Assembly: GCA_937942355.1 (NCBI GenBank)
Contig: CALDEW010000071.1
Span: forward strand, 1 to 37,572
Source: an uncultured Pirellulaceae bacterium
Lineage (GTDB): Bacteria > Planctomycetota > Planctomycetia > Pirellulales > Pirellulaceae
Direction of reading: 5' to 3'
DNA: 37,572 nt
Below, in pieces: positions 26,930 to 36,753 of the stretch. The position numbers and the translations under genes are program-made. The notes under the pieces are model-generated. The model did no database searches. It was not told the origin of the DNA and saw only the letters and a list, made by a program, of their open reading frames with translations. The stretch's first letter is position 1. Each line of letters begins with the position of its first letter.

Positions 26930-29791
26930 TTACCTTCGACCGCCACCGCCTCGTTGGCCTCCGCCTCCACGCTGACCTCCGCCTCCGCCACGTTGACCAC
27001 CTCCGCCACGTTGACCACCACCATTGGCCCCTCTGTTAGCACGGTTTTGAAGGTTACGGAAAAATTCGGCCTGTGCCTGATCTTGTCGGGAAGACTCAGA
27101 GGCTTTCGTGTTTGACCCCTGATCGAATTGGTTGTTGCGCCCGTTTTTGGATTGCGAATCGGAATCGGATTCAGCATCATTTCCATCCGTATCGATGAGG
27201 AGCTTCCCACCAAAAGCGTTCCTGAGGATTTCCAGTGCTCCCGGCGAAATCAATCCAGGAGGCAACACTTCGTAGCGTTTTGGTTGAGACAAATCCGGTG
27301 TGTCGATCTCTTCAACAAGGGCAAGGATCTGTTGGTAAATAAATTCAGGACCAATCACTAAGATCTTCCCCGTTTGCTCGTCGAGGCTCATCCGAACCTT
27401 CGGTGATTCCTCGCTTACCGCTGCGTTCTTATCGCCACCTCCTCCGCCACCGCCAGCCATTCCGCGCACCATCTTCGCCATCTGATTGATGCCGTTCTCT
27501 CCTCCGTTGCCGCCTCTATTGCCTTCTTGGACCGGGGCCCCAGCAATATAGTCGGCCATCAACTTTGAAATTTGATCGAAGACGCCTTGCGGAGAACGAT
27601 GGAGAATAGGAATCGCATAAGCCTGCCCAACCAATTCCGGATTTTGAGGAGCCGAAGCTTGGTCGAAAAGATCAATTGCATCTTGAATATAGTCGAGGTC
27701 CGCCGCCGTAGCGCCGCTGACGTACAAGAGGTTCGTCGGGACGTAAGCCCCAATATGAACATCGCCCGAAAGCTCGATCGCGCCGCCCGAGGAAGACATA
27801 GAAGATCCGCCCAGCAACCCTCCTAAGAGATCACCAGTTCCTTCGCCTGCTACGTTGTCCATGATGCCTGACATAAGACCGCCACCACCGGTTCCGCCCG
27901 ACCCCGAATCCAGACCGAACATCTGTTCGAGTTCAGCCTTTACAGAGGCCGCTTTTCTGTACTTGAGGTAAAAGATCGTCAGCCCCTGATCGACGCCTTC
28001 TTCGATTGTTTGAGATCGAAAGATGTCTTCAAGATCGTCCAGAGCATCCAGATCATCGGATTCAATCAACACGCCAAAGGGCGTCGCCTTGATCATTAAT
28101 TCTGCCCCAGGAACCGATTCAACTTCACTCGGCGGAACGTAGCGGCTGCCGACGGATTCTGACGAAGCCATTTTCGCTTCCTCTGGAGTTTTCTCGACGA
28201 TTTGCTGGTAGGCGACAGTACGAACGTTACTGCGTCGGCGCACCTTTTTTCTTCGTGGTGGAAACGGAACGCCGGTCGAAGAATCTTTCGGGACGACCGT
28301 TCTACGCCCTTCGTCCAATTTGTCCTGTACCTTCTCATCAGGCATGATGATACGCAAACTGTTTTTGCGACCGGTCGTCGGCCAATAGTCCTGGACCGAT
28401 TCGAGCAGCTGGTCCCGTTTTTCGGGGCTCATCTCAATCACTCTGGCGTTGGTCCGAATACGGTTAGGATCTCTTCCCTGAGCCTGATCCAATTGCGAGA
28501 TCATCCCGCTGATTTTGTGGATCTGCTGGGGCGAACCGTGAATCATGATGTAGTTCTGCGACGTATTGGCTAACAATCGCGGTGCGTTGGGGTTATCAGC
28601 CGCCGTTGTCGATGAGATATTAAGCAAGTTGCTGACCGCTTCAAGGATCGGGGCCGCTGACGCGTTTTGCAGTTCCACAATTTTTGTCGACCCTGCTTCA
28701 CCTTGAATTGTATTAATAACATCTTGGGCGATGTCATGATGAGCCTTCGTACCGCGTAGCACGATTGCTCCCGTGATATCGTTCTGTCCAATGACGGCCG
28801 TTGTCCCGTCGAGCTGTGTTTCGACGACCTTCCTGGCCATTTCGGGATCGGACGTGATTGGGTAGCTCTTCAGATATAAACGTTCAATGCCGGCATTGCC
28901 TTCAGCGGGTGGAACATCTAAGAGTTCAACAATTTCGGCGAACGCCCTGTGTGCTGATGGCGTTCCTTGGACAAACATACGTCCGCTGGATTGATCGACG
29001 CTAATGCTGAGAGTGCCATCGGCGCGCTCGTACGCATCGGGACCAATCTTCAAAGGAGCACGTGCTGACATCAAGAACTGCTCAGGGTCGTAGTGCTTCA
29101 AAGTGTATTTTTCAAACGTCAGCTTCTTCGCCCGCGTCAACGATTCGATCGTTCTGCGGATAGCCTTTAAATCCGCACCTGTTCCCCGGGCGTAAAAAGC
29201 ATTTAAAGCCGGAAGAGCTCTGGCATGCTGAAGGTATTTCCGGTTCACGGATACCTTCAGGTCTTCCTGAACCTCGTTCACATTGAGAATGCCAAGATCA
29301 AATTGGCAGCTGATAATCTCATAGTCTCCGCGTTGGTCAAGTTCATCCGCAGTCAACCTAGGAATTAGCTCTACCGGCAATTCGCGAGAAGCCTCGGTCA
29401 AAATCAGTTGGTCGCGATTTCGAATGATCGTATAAGGCGGCTCATGTAGACGAAGGGCGTAGTTCAATTGATCGAGAGCTTCAAGCGGTGTGTAGTCTTT
29501 GTCATCAACGAGCGTGAAGGTGCCTTTGGGAAATTTTGAAATGGGCTGCCACGAAAGTCCCGTCTGATCAGCGAACCAGGATATAACGTCCTCCCAATCC
29601 GCTTTCTCAAACGTAAACTGGACCGTTCCCTGGGGCAAGCTTTGACCGTCAAATGGGGCCGCTTCCTGAGCACAAACGGTTACCGGTGCCAGAACAATGA
29701 CCAACGCCATCATCAGGGCCTTGGCAATGATTTGAACGTTCTGCATTTTGAAGGTTCGCGTCAACGGTGATGGCGTCCTTGTATTGGTCAT
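26930..29791 (-). CDS. Secretin N-terminal-domain repeat protein with glycine/arginine-rich (RGG) C-terminal tail
   Basis: Signal-like N-terminus; several secretin_N-like segments ('GIERLYLKSYPITSDPEMARKVVETQL', 'STKIVELQNASAAPILEAVSNLLN', 'GLTIFYLKYRKAASVKAELEQMFG'). Ends GGGQRGGGGQRGGGGGQRGGGGQRGGGGRR. No secretin pore domain was recognised. Confidence 0.85.
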   Translation of the reverse strand: MTNTRTPSPLTRTFKMQNVQIIAKALMMALVIVLAPVTVCAQEAAPFDGQSLPQGTVQFTFEKADWEDVISWFADQTGLSWQPISKFPKGTFTLVDDKDYTPLEALDQLNYALRLHEPPYTIIRNRDQLILTEASRELPVELIPRLTADELDQRGDYEIISCQFDLGILNVNEVQEDLKVSVNRKYLQHARALPALNAFYARGTGADLKAIRRTIESLTRAKKLTFEKYTLKHYDPEQFLMSARAPLKIGPDAYERADGTLSISVDQSSGRMFVQGTPSAHRAFAEIVELLDVPPAEGNAGIERLYLKSYPITSDPEMARKVVETQLDGTTAVIGQNDITGAIVLRGTKAHHDIAQDVINTIQGEAGSTKIVELQNASAAPILEAVSNLLNISSTTAADNPNAPRLLANTSQNYIMIHGSPQQIHKISGMISQLDQAQGRDPNRIRTNARVIEMSPEKRDQLLESVQDYWPTTGRKNSLRIIMPDEKVQDKLDEGRRTVVPKDSSTGVPFPPRRKKVRRRSNVRTVAYQQIVEKTPEEAKMASSESVGSRYVPPSEVESVPGAELMIKATPFGVLIESDDLDALDDLEDIFRSQTIEEGVDQGLTIFYLKYRKAASVKAELEQMFGLDSGSGGTGGGGLMSGIMDNVAGEGTGDLLGGLLGGSSMSSSGGAIELSGDVHIGAYVPTNLLYVSGATAADLDYIQDAIDLFDQASAPQNPELVGQAYAIPILHRSPQGVFDQISKLMADYIAGAPVQEGNRGGNGGENGINQMAKMVRGMAGGGGGGGDKNAAVSEESPKVRMSLDEQTGKILVIGPEFIYQQILALVEEIDTPDLSQPKRYEVLPPGLISPGALEILRNAFGGKLLIDTDGNDAESDSDSQSKNGRNNQFDQGSNTKASESSRQDQAQAEFFRNLQNRANRGANGGGQRGGGGQRGGGGGQRGGGGQRGGGGRR

Positions 29792-29822
29792 TGGGGGCTT
29801 TCGAGGGCAACTACGTTTGTCA

Positions 29823-29858
29823 GCTTAAGGCAGATATTTTGCTTAAGGCAGATATTTT
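29823..29858. repeat. Exact tandem duplication of GCTTAAGGCAGATATTTT
   Basis: Adjacent 18-nt copies at 29823-29840 and 29841-29858, upstream of the secretin-N gene. Confidence 0.9.
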
Positions 29859-30053
29859 CCTAGTCTACCGTAGCTTCATTATTATCGAACCAACGATTCA
29901 AGACGGTGCTGATTCTTTCGAAGTTTAAGTATCTATGTTAGATTCTCCGGTTGTTCCGAAAATACTCATCTTCGGGGCTCAATAGTGACCGTCTCAATTA
30001 GTTTACACGTATAAACGCAGATATAAGGACAGCCCAACTGGCCGCTCATTCAG

Positions 30054-31076
30054 ATGAAAATACTGGCAATTGAGACAACATGTGACGAAACGGCTGCCGC
30101 CATTATCGGCGACGATTTGACCATTTTCTCCAGCGTCGTCGCGTCTCAGGAAGCCCTACACGAGCAATACAATGGCGTTGTCCCCGAAATCGCAGCCCGA
30201 GCCCATGTGCAGCGGATTTTGCCAGTAATCCAAGAAACCGTACAAAAGTCCGAATTGTCGCTGACCGACGATATCGACGCGATCGCGGTGGCCAACACGC
30301 CCGGATTAGCGGGGTCTCTGCTGGTGGGCGTAACGGCAGCAAAAGCATTGGCGCTCAGCTTGAACAAACCGCTGGTGGCGATCAACCATCTGCACGCTCA
30401 CGTTTACGCTTGTCGTTTGGATGCCGGTCGTGATGTGTTCCCGTGCATCGGTATGATCGTCAGTGGTGGCCACACGCATCTGTATCATTACTCCGACGCG
30501 CTCAATCCGCAGTATCTTGGTGGCACGATCGACGACGCGGCGGGCGAAGCCTTCGACAAAGTTGCCAGCATGCTGGGTCTGCCTTACCCTGGCGGACCCG
30601 CGATTTCAAAGATAGCTGTCGATGGCAACGCCGAAGCACATAAATACCCGCGTAGTTTCCTCAAAGAAGACCGTTTAGATTTTAGCTTCAGCGGATTAAA
30701 AACTGCGGTGCGATATTCGATCACCGGCCCCGGTAACATTCCCATCGATTCGGTCAAGCTGAACGATCAGCAAAAATCTGACATCGCCGCCAGCTTTCAA
30801 CAAGCTGTCGTCGATTGCTTGGTTGCCAAAGCGATGCAGGCGGTGTCCAAACATTCCATAAACCGAATCTGTGTCGGTGGTGGTGTAGCCGCCAATCGCG
30901 TTTTCCGACAGCAACTTCAAGAAGCCTGTGAAGCGCAAGGCATCGAACTATTTATCGCGCCTTTGAAGTACTGCACCGACAACGCCGTCATGGGAGCCAT
31001 CGCTTTCGAGAAACTAAAGGCCGGTTTGGTCGAAGATCTCTCGGTCGATATTTTGCCGGGCTTGGTACGCGCGTAA
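30054..31076 (+). CDS. tsaD: tRNA N6-adenosine threonylcarbamoyltransferase TsaD
   Basis: 'MKILAIETTCDETAAAII', 'INHLHAHVYACRL', 'CIGMIVSGGHTHLY', 'RICVGGGVAANRVFRQQL' are Kae1/TsaD signatures. Confidence 0.97.
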   Translation: MKILAIETTCDETAAAIIGDDLTIFSSVVASQEALHEQYNGVVPEIAARAHVQRILPVIQETVQKSELSLTDDIDAIAVANTPGLAGSLLVGVTAAKALALSLNKPLVAINHLHAHVYACRLDAGRDVFPCIGMIVSGGHTHLYHYSDALNPQYLGGTIDDAAGEAFDKVASMLGLPYPGGPAISKIAVDGNAEAHKYPRSFLKEDRLDFSFSGLKTAVRYSITGPGNIPIDSVKLNDQQKSDIAASFQQAVVDCLVAKAMQAVSKHSINRICVGGGVAANRVFRQQLQEACEAQGIELFIAPLKYCTDNAVMGAIAFEKLKAGLVEDLSVDILPGLVRA

Positions 31077-31211
31077 TCGACGCGGGGAGTTGGCCTGAAC
31101 CGGCGTTCACGTTGCATGCTTTAGCCGCAGGGAACTAACCGCGGGTTGCGGGGTTTTCCCAGAAGCATCGGGCAAAGGTGGAGCAACGAACCAGCGGCTA
31201 GCGCCATGCCG

Positions 31212-32003
31212 CTAACATTTGTTGCCCGTCGGTTTCGAGTTCAGCATGAGATAGCCCAGCAACAAAACAATCCCGACAACGCTTTGCGGCGTCCAGCAGA
31301 TAAAGATACCTAGGAGCACCTCGTCAAAGAGTCTACCAAGTTGGCCTCCGACAACGATGGCGACGCCGATCATCACTATCGCCATCACAGTCATCATGAC
31401 AACTCGGTGTTGCCACTTAATGTTCGGAGGTAGCATTGACAGTCCAACCATCACCCAAGGCCCCGCAAAAAAGATGACGGCCAATACGATTGGATCAGCA
31501 CTCACGTTCATTGCCGCTGCCAGAAACAGTGCGATAACCGATGTTGCGATCAACATCGATTTGATCGAAAACTGAAACGATCCACTTTCACCGCGTTTGC
31601 GTTGCGCATCCTGTTTTAACGTTTGAAGCACAAAATGATTGAGCGATTTCCACTTCGCCCCGACAAACACAGCGACCAGCAGCGCAAACACTAATCCGAT
31701 CGTACAGTTGGTAAAGAAGGCCGTGAAGTTCACCACCATCGATCCGTAATTTTCACCCTTCCGCCATACTTCCATTGGAAATCCGATCGCTTCTTCCTGC
31801 ATTTTGGACGCACCGATCAAATTTTGGACGCCATCAGAAAGCCAAAAGTACGAGAGGGCATTCAAGGCGGCTGCGATCATCAGCCCCGCCAGAAGCCCAC
31901 GGCCGAACCAATGCCTGCGCGCACCGCCAATGCCGAAGTCGCTAAGGGTCAAGTCCTCTGAATCGAAATGGATGCTTTTTAAATTCATGTCCTTTTTATT
32001 CAT
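31212..32003 (-). CDS. Hypothetical multi-pass membrane protein
   Basis: 263-aa ORF with several hydrophobic segments ('FGRGLLAGLMIAAALNALSYFWL', 'GLVFALLVAVFVGA', 'VVMMTVMAIVMIGVAIVVGG'). Confidence 0.75.
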   Translation of the reverse strand: MNKKDMNLKSIHFDSEDLTLSDFGIGGARRHWFGRGLLAGLMIAAALNALSYFWLSDGVQNLIGASKMQEEAIGFPMEVWRKGENYGSMVVNFTAFFTNCTIGLVFALLVAVFVGAKWKSLNHFVLQTLKQDAQRKRGESGSFQFSIKSMLIATSVIALFLAAAMNVSADPIVLAVIFFAGPWVMVGLSMLPPNIKWQHRVVMMTVMAIVMIGVAIVVGGQLGRLFDEVLLGIFICWTPQSVVGIVLLLGYLMLNSKPTGNKC

Positions 32004-32124
32004 TTGATTACTCTAGTAATTATCGCCTGTGTTTCTCGAGATATTACAACAAACGAAATGAGCTCTTAAATCATGGCACGCGATGAAACAAAGCGTCATT
32101 AGTTGCTAACAGAATAGACTCGAC

Positions 32125-33147
32125 TCAGCAGTTTCGACAGAAATCAGCGTGTGAGAGTTGTAACGCCGCAACGACCTCGTTGATCTCACCTAAAAAGCGC
32201 TTGGCATCTTGGGGATAACCTTTGGTGGGTTTGATATCTGGAATGTGAATTCTCCAATAGTCGTTCCAAGCCACCATAAAAACTTCGCGGACGTACTTCG
32301 ACACCATCGACGCCAATGCTACCGGCAGCTGACCTTCGCCCTTGGCCGTAAAACGAACTTCACATTCCCGATTTGGCAGACTCCACATGTACACGCTTTG
32401 TTGAGATGACTCGTGGACTATTTCCACCGGACGATCGGTGAGCGTACTGGTGATCATCTCACTGTAGTACCTACGACCACCGTGCTTATCACATTCGATC
32501 AACGTGTCATCTGACCGACCGCCCATCAACTCCGCTGCCAGCCGCAGAGTTTTATCGGAAAGCAGCGTTGCTTTGTTACCGAGCTCCGCAACTCCGGCGT
32601 TGAAGTCAGGCGGAAGCAAAATCGTCGAACGAATGTCCGATAGACGGAGCTCGTTCTTCTGGCAAACGGTCCGAAAACGTGAACTGAGTTCGGAGAGCGT
32701 CTCTCTTAGACTTTCGGCTGGTTCTAATGGCAATTGGATGTCTTGACCCTTCAACCAAAAATGTTGTTGCAGGAAGTCTTCAGAGGCAGTCGGCATGACC
32801 ATCGCAACTAAATCGGACAGTGTTTTTGGCATTCGTCCATAGACCGATTCGAGCAACACAAGCACCGTTGTTTCCAGCACTCCAATCGCTCCTGATTTAC
32901 ATGCAACTTTCGAATCAGCTATCAACAGGCGTCGTTTCGCAGCCCCCGATTTTGCGGACTTTGGTGAATCGGCGACAACGTCAGCCAGAATTTGGTACAG
33001 GTCCACGCACCGGCGAGGACAGTCCCACGCGGTCGCCGAAATCACTAGGGGGCCCAAGGGCGGTCCGTATCCGGCTTCATCAGTTCCAATCAACAACGCC
33101 ACGGGAGCGCCTTTCCGAAGCAACCTTGCAGGTGTCAAAGGGGGCAA
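32125..33147 (-). CDS. Divergent RNase HII-like protein
   Basis: 'LIGTDEAGYGPPLGPLVISA' matches the RNase HII GxDEAGxGPxxGPxV motif; 'LLIADSKVACKSG' matches the DSK motif; 'KGEGQLPVALASMVSKYVREV' resembles KGDxxxxxIAAASIxAKxxRD. Confidence 0.7.
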   Translation of the reverse strand: MPPLTPARLLRKGAPVALLIGTDEAGYGPPLGPLVISATAWDCPRRCVDLYQILADVVADSPKSAKSGAAKRRLLIADSKVACKSGAIGVLETTVLVLLESVYGRMPKTLSDLVAMVMPTASEDFLQQHFWLKGQDIQLPLEPAESLRETLSELSSRFRTVCQKNELRLSDIRSTILLPPDFNAGVAELGNKATLLSDKTLRLAAELMGGRSDDTLIECDKHGGRRYYSEMITSTLTDRPVEIVHESSQQSVYMWSLPNRECEVRFTAKGEGQLPVALASMVSKYVREVFMVAWNDYWRIHIPDIKPTKGYPQDAKRFLGEINEVVAALQLSHADFCRNC

Positions 33148-33209
33148 ACATCAGAGGCATCGCAATCAGCCTCATTTTTCGAAACAGAATTGTACCCTAA
33201 TCTGGGGGC

Positions 33210-33434
33210 TCATTGCTGTACCCAAAACGACCAGGCCTTCCGATCGTCAATACACACGTCGCATACCGTTACGCCGTGGATGAATCCGGAACCTAAGTCG
33301 TTCCAGATTGCCTCAACCGTTGCTGATGCTTCGGCCAATATCTTCCCGCGGAAGATCGAGCGATGCGAATAGTCAGGAAAAAACTCGTGCTTTGACACAG
33401 CAATCTTCCCTCGCACCAACGCCGTGCGATACAT
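33210..33434 (-). CDS. Possible small hypothetical protein upstream of the RNase HII-like gene
   Basis: 74-aa ORF (MYRTALVRGKIAVSKHEFFPDYSHRSIFRGKILAEASATVEAIWNDLG...), same strand as the RNase HII-like gene with a 62-bp gap. Not confirmed. Confidence 0.35.
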   Translation of the reverse strand: MYRTALVRGKIAVSKHEFFPDYSHRSIFRGKILAEASATVEAIWNDLGSGFIHGVTVCDVCIDDRKAWSFWVQQ

Positions 33435-33532
33435 TGGGCAACCAAATGCTTGACAACGGCTCCTATCTCCATCAGCATAATAGGGAGTCGCAGATATTAG
33501 TTCCCATCAGTTCAAATCTTACGGGGCATTCA

Positions 33533-34465
33533 ATGTTACGAGCTGCTGCTAAATATTCGCGTCACGGAATTCGGTGCTGGGTTGGCGCGGCCACGCTGTG
33601 TGTGATGGGCCTACTGCTCTCGCTATTGATAGCCACCGCCGCTTATGCCAACACCGATGCTGGCTCCAACGACGTTTTCGCTTCGGCGCAATTTCTTCAA
33701 CCGGGCAGCTTGTCAGTGTCCGGGGAGTTGGATCCTGTCACGACAGGCGACTTGATCGCGCAGGAATCTGGAAATCTGTTTCCTGGAGGAGTCCTCTTTC
33801 ATGACTTTTTCGTAACACCCGGCGGAACTTTTAGTGCCGCAATCGATAACTCAGCATCCGGAACTGACACGACGCTGGGCTCGTTTGATCAATCTTTCAA
33901 TCTTATTGCCACCGATGATGACTCCAGCCCTCTTGGGACGGGTCTTGGGTCAGGTCTAAGGTTGACGGGGAACCCGGACGGGACGATCCACCTCAGGGTC
34001 AGCGGGTTTAGCGATTTTGATTTTGATGGCATTTCTGATGGCGGCACCGCTGCACATTCGCAATCGGGTGCCTACGAAATTCTTCTCTTTGAGGGAGGAA
34101 GCGTAGGAGACGTCGATTTGTTTGCCTTCACAGGGCTGCCGGAGGGCCAACGATATCTTGCCGAGACCTTTGCAGGCCCAACGGGCACGCCCCCCGACAC
34201 CGTGTTGGGGCTGTTCGACAATTTTGGCAACATAGTTTTAACTGATGACGACGGTGGGGCAGGGACTCTGTCGCAAATGGAAGTAACCGTCCCTGATGGT
34301 GGCACGCTCTTTTTAGGTGTCAGCGGCTTTTCGGACTTTGGTTTCACAGGTCAACACGCTCAAACAGGCAGCTACTCCCTTGCACTGCAGGCAATTCCAG
34401 AACCAACGGGCGTCGTCGTTTTGGCCTTCGCATTGGTTGTATCCGGGTTACGTCGTACGCGCTGA
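33533..34465 (+). CDS. DVUA0089-like/PPC-type secreted protein with PEP-CTERM sorting signal
   Basis: ATG 33533 precedes 'CWVGAATLCVMGLLLSLLIATAAYA'. Repeated 'GTDTTLGSFDQSFNLIATDDDSS' / 'PPDTVLGLFDNFGNIVLTDDDGG'. C-terminus 'AIPEPTGVVVLAFALVVSGLRRTR'. Confidence 0.85.
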   Translation: MLRAAAKYSRHGIRCWVGAATLCVMGLLLSLLIATAAYANTDAGSNDVFASAQFLQPGSLSVSGELDPVTTGDLIAQESGNLFPGGVLFHDFFVTPGGTFSAAIDNSASGTDTTLGSFDQSFNLIATDDDSSPLGTGLGSGLRLTGNPDGTIHLRVSGFSDFDFDGISDGGTAAHSQSGAYEILLFEGGSVGDVDLFAFTGLPEGQRYLAETFAGPTGTPPDTVLGLFDNFGNIVLTDDDGGAGTLSQMEVTVPDGGTLFLGVSGFSDFGFTGQHAQTGSYSLALQAIPEPTGVVVLAFALVVSGLRRTR

Positions 34466-34926
34466 TTTTTTCGAGTGCGCTGAACTCAGCTCGGCCTGCC
34501 GAAGAACGAACGGAATTACCTCGTTTGTTTGCCGCTGATCAAAAACGTGAAGCAGAACTTGCACGCTTCTCGTAGTTCGGATTTCTTGTACCAACCCGTG
34601 ATCGCTACTTTTGTTTCGCTGGGTTGGACGATGTCCGTGTCTATGTCCCCCAGTTAACGTTGGTAGGAGAAGTTTCTACAACATGTTCGGTTTCCATCGC
34701 AATTTTACCAAGGGTTGCGTTAGAAATTTGCTTCGCAAGCCAATTGTTGTCGGAGACGCGTTTATTCGCAACGAGTTAAAACATGTTCTTATCTTGACTA
34801 ATCAAGTATAATAAGTTGGGGCATTTAATCTCAACCCACCCCAACCCAGCCGCTCACGGCCAGAACTTTTCTTCGAGCACTGCATTCCTCTCCCCCCTTT
34901 TTCTAAAAAGGTAGACAGTAACCTCC

Positions 34927-36627
34927 ATGACTTACTCAAAACTTCGATTTAGTATTTTCACAGCTTTGTTTCTGAGTTGCACCACCGCGTTTGCACAATG
35001 GGATCCTCCATCTAATTACTACTCCAACGCCACTGGTTCTGGCGCGACGTTAAAGTCCCAGTTAACTTCTGCGATGTCTGCGGGACACATTCAACGGACC
35101 TATGGCGACTTTCGGTTCTCGGCCGCTGTTCACGACCAGGATCCTGCCAACAGTTCGCGGATTATCCTTGCCTACAGCGGCCTTGCGAATACGTCTGCGT
35201 GGGATTCAGCTGCCACGTGGAATCGGGAACATGTTTGGCCGCAATCAAGACAACCTGGTTCGGTGAACAACGGATCGCAAGGTAACTTGGGTGATCCTCA
35301 TGCTCTGCGCCCGTGCAATACACAAGTCAATTCTAATCGAGGTAGTATGCCGTTTGGGTTTGGCAATACAACGGGATCGTTTCGTGACCTTGGAATATAT
35401 TGGTTTGTAGGCGACATGTGTCGAGGTGATATCGCCCGATCGTTGTTCTATTCTGATACAAGATGGACGAATTTAGGAATTTCGCTGGTCAATGGAAACC
35501 CGTCGGGAAATCAAATGGGCGACCTTGCTGCGCTAATTGAGTGGCATTACCTAGATCCTCCAGACGAATTTGAGCGACGGCGGAATCACGTAATTTATAG
35601 TTCCCAGCTCAACCCACAGTATTTCACTCGCAACCGAAACGCCTACATTGATAATCCTGAATTTGTTTGGTCGGTCTACGTGGACCAAATGAACGACTCA
35701 ACAATCACAGTCGCTGGCGGTAGCAGCACTGCGAGCGGAACCTCATCCCTACAAATCGACTTTGGCGCGGCCATCGTTGGGACAAATGTTTCAACCAATC
35801 AATCTATCACACTAAATAAGGCTGGTAACGATGGAACCTACTTCTCAGTGGAACCGCTTGGCGATGCTTTGAGTGACGTTGAAGGCAAAAACAACGCTTT
35901 TAAAATGAACGGGCCAGATAGCCGTATGATTAACGTATCGCTTGCATACGACCAACAAACCGCAGGTAACTATGACGGCGCGATCATGTTTGATAATCTC
36001 GATATCACGACCCAAGGCGGAATCGGCAACGGAGCCAATGACGGCAACGATTTTGTTACCTTGGCGCTCAAAGTTGTGGATCATGCCAACGCTTCATTCG
36101 ATAGCGCCGCTGATCTAGACGTGTTGACCGTCGACTTGGGAGACATTTCAATTGGCGAGCCAATAACGCCCGTAGATTTCTCAATGTTCAACCTTGCATC
36201 CCAATCCGGTGCGGCCCTGACGGCGAAAATGGATTTGCTCGGCGCTAACACTATGCCTCAGAGCAGTTTCTTGACACTTTCCAGTTCGGTTTTTCAGGAC
36301 CTTGCTGCCGATGATTTCATCGACCTTTCGATCGAAGGAACGCCTACGCAGTTGGGAGCGGGAAGCACTCAATTCGCGTTTGCGTTGACCGATGAAGACA
36401 TCCCCGGCAAAGAACTACAGTTCCTGCAACTGATTGTAAATTACGATGTCGTTGACGGCTTTTTGCTTGGCGATGTCAACATGGACGGTGTCGTGGACTT
36501 TCTGGACATCGGCCCATTCATTGCACTTCTGGCCAATAACACTTTCCTCGACGAAGCTGATTGCAACCGCGACGGGCAAGTGAACTTTTTGGATATCGCT
36601 GCGTTTATCAGCATTCTGTCTGCTTAG
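34927..36627 (+). CDS. Secreted endonuclease I family nuclease with C-terminal dockerin type I-like domain
   Basis: 'TWNREHVWPQSRQPG', 'LGDPHALRPCNTQVNSNRG' and 'GDMCRGDIARSLFYSDTRW' are endonuclease I (PF04231-type) features. C-terminus GDVNMDGVVDFLDIGPFIALLANNTFLDEADCNRDGQVNFLDIAAFISILSA. Confidence 0.92.
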   Translation: MTYSKLRFSIFTALFLSCTTAFAQWDPPSNYYSNATGSGATLKSQLTSAMSAGHIQRTYGDFRFSAAVHDQDPANSSRIILAYSGLANTSAWDSAATWNREHVWPQSRQPGSVNNGSQGNLGDPHALRPCNTQVNSNRGSMPFGFGNTTGSFRDLGIYWFVGDMCRGDIARSLFYSDTRWTNLGISLVNGNPSGNQMGDLAALIEWHYLDPPDEFERRRNHVIYSSQLNPQYFTRNRNAYIDNPEFVWSVYVDQMNDSTITVAGGSSTASGTSSLQIDFGAAIVGTNVSTNQSITLNKAGNDGTYFSVEPLGDALSDVEGKNNAFKMNGPDSRMINVSLAYDQQTAGNYDGAIMFDNLDITTQGGIGNGANDGNDFVTLALKVVDHANASFDSAADLDVLTVDLGDISIGEPITPVDFSMFNLASQSGAALTAKMDLLGANTMPQSSFLTLSSSVFQDLAADDFIDLSIEGTPTQLGAGSTQFAFALTDEDIPGKELQFLQLIVNYDVVDGFLLGDVNMDGVVDFLDIGPFIALLANNTFLDEADCNRDGQVNFLDIAAFISILSA

Positions 36628-36655
36628 GGGAACGTTAAGTCTTAGTCCAAGGGTA

Positions 36656-36753
36656 GTGGACGAGGCCACGAGTCCAGAACCTCCATTAAACGCGGAGTAC
36701 TCGCGGCCACATCCAACCTAAACCCTAATTCTTAGTTGGCACGTGGCGCCAAC
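36656..36753. terminator. Convergent intergenic region with several inverted repeats (possible bidirectional terminators)
   Basis: TGGAC (36657-36661)/GTCCA (36672-36676); near-palindrome CGCGGAGTACTCGCG (36691-36705); GTTGGC (36735-36740)/GCCAAC (36748-36753). Confidence 0.4.

Noticed and set aside
26866-27213. 115-aa minus ORF overlapping the RGG tail
   Set aside because: Alternative frame of the same Gly/Arg-coding repeat; compositional artefact.
33308-33532. N-terminal extension of the PEP-CTERM ORF
   Set aside because: The signal peptide begins at the internal ATG 33533; the upstream segment lacks protein-like features and overlaps a possible minus-strand ORF.
34466-34926. Possible gene remnants between the PEP-CTERM and endonuclease genes
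   Set aside because: Short fragments look protein-like in places, but there is no continuous ORF with a start and no identifiable family.
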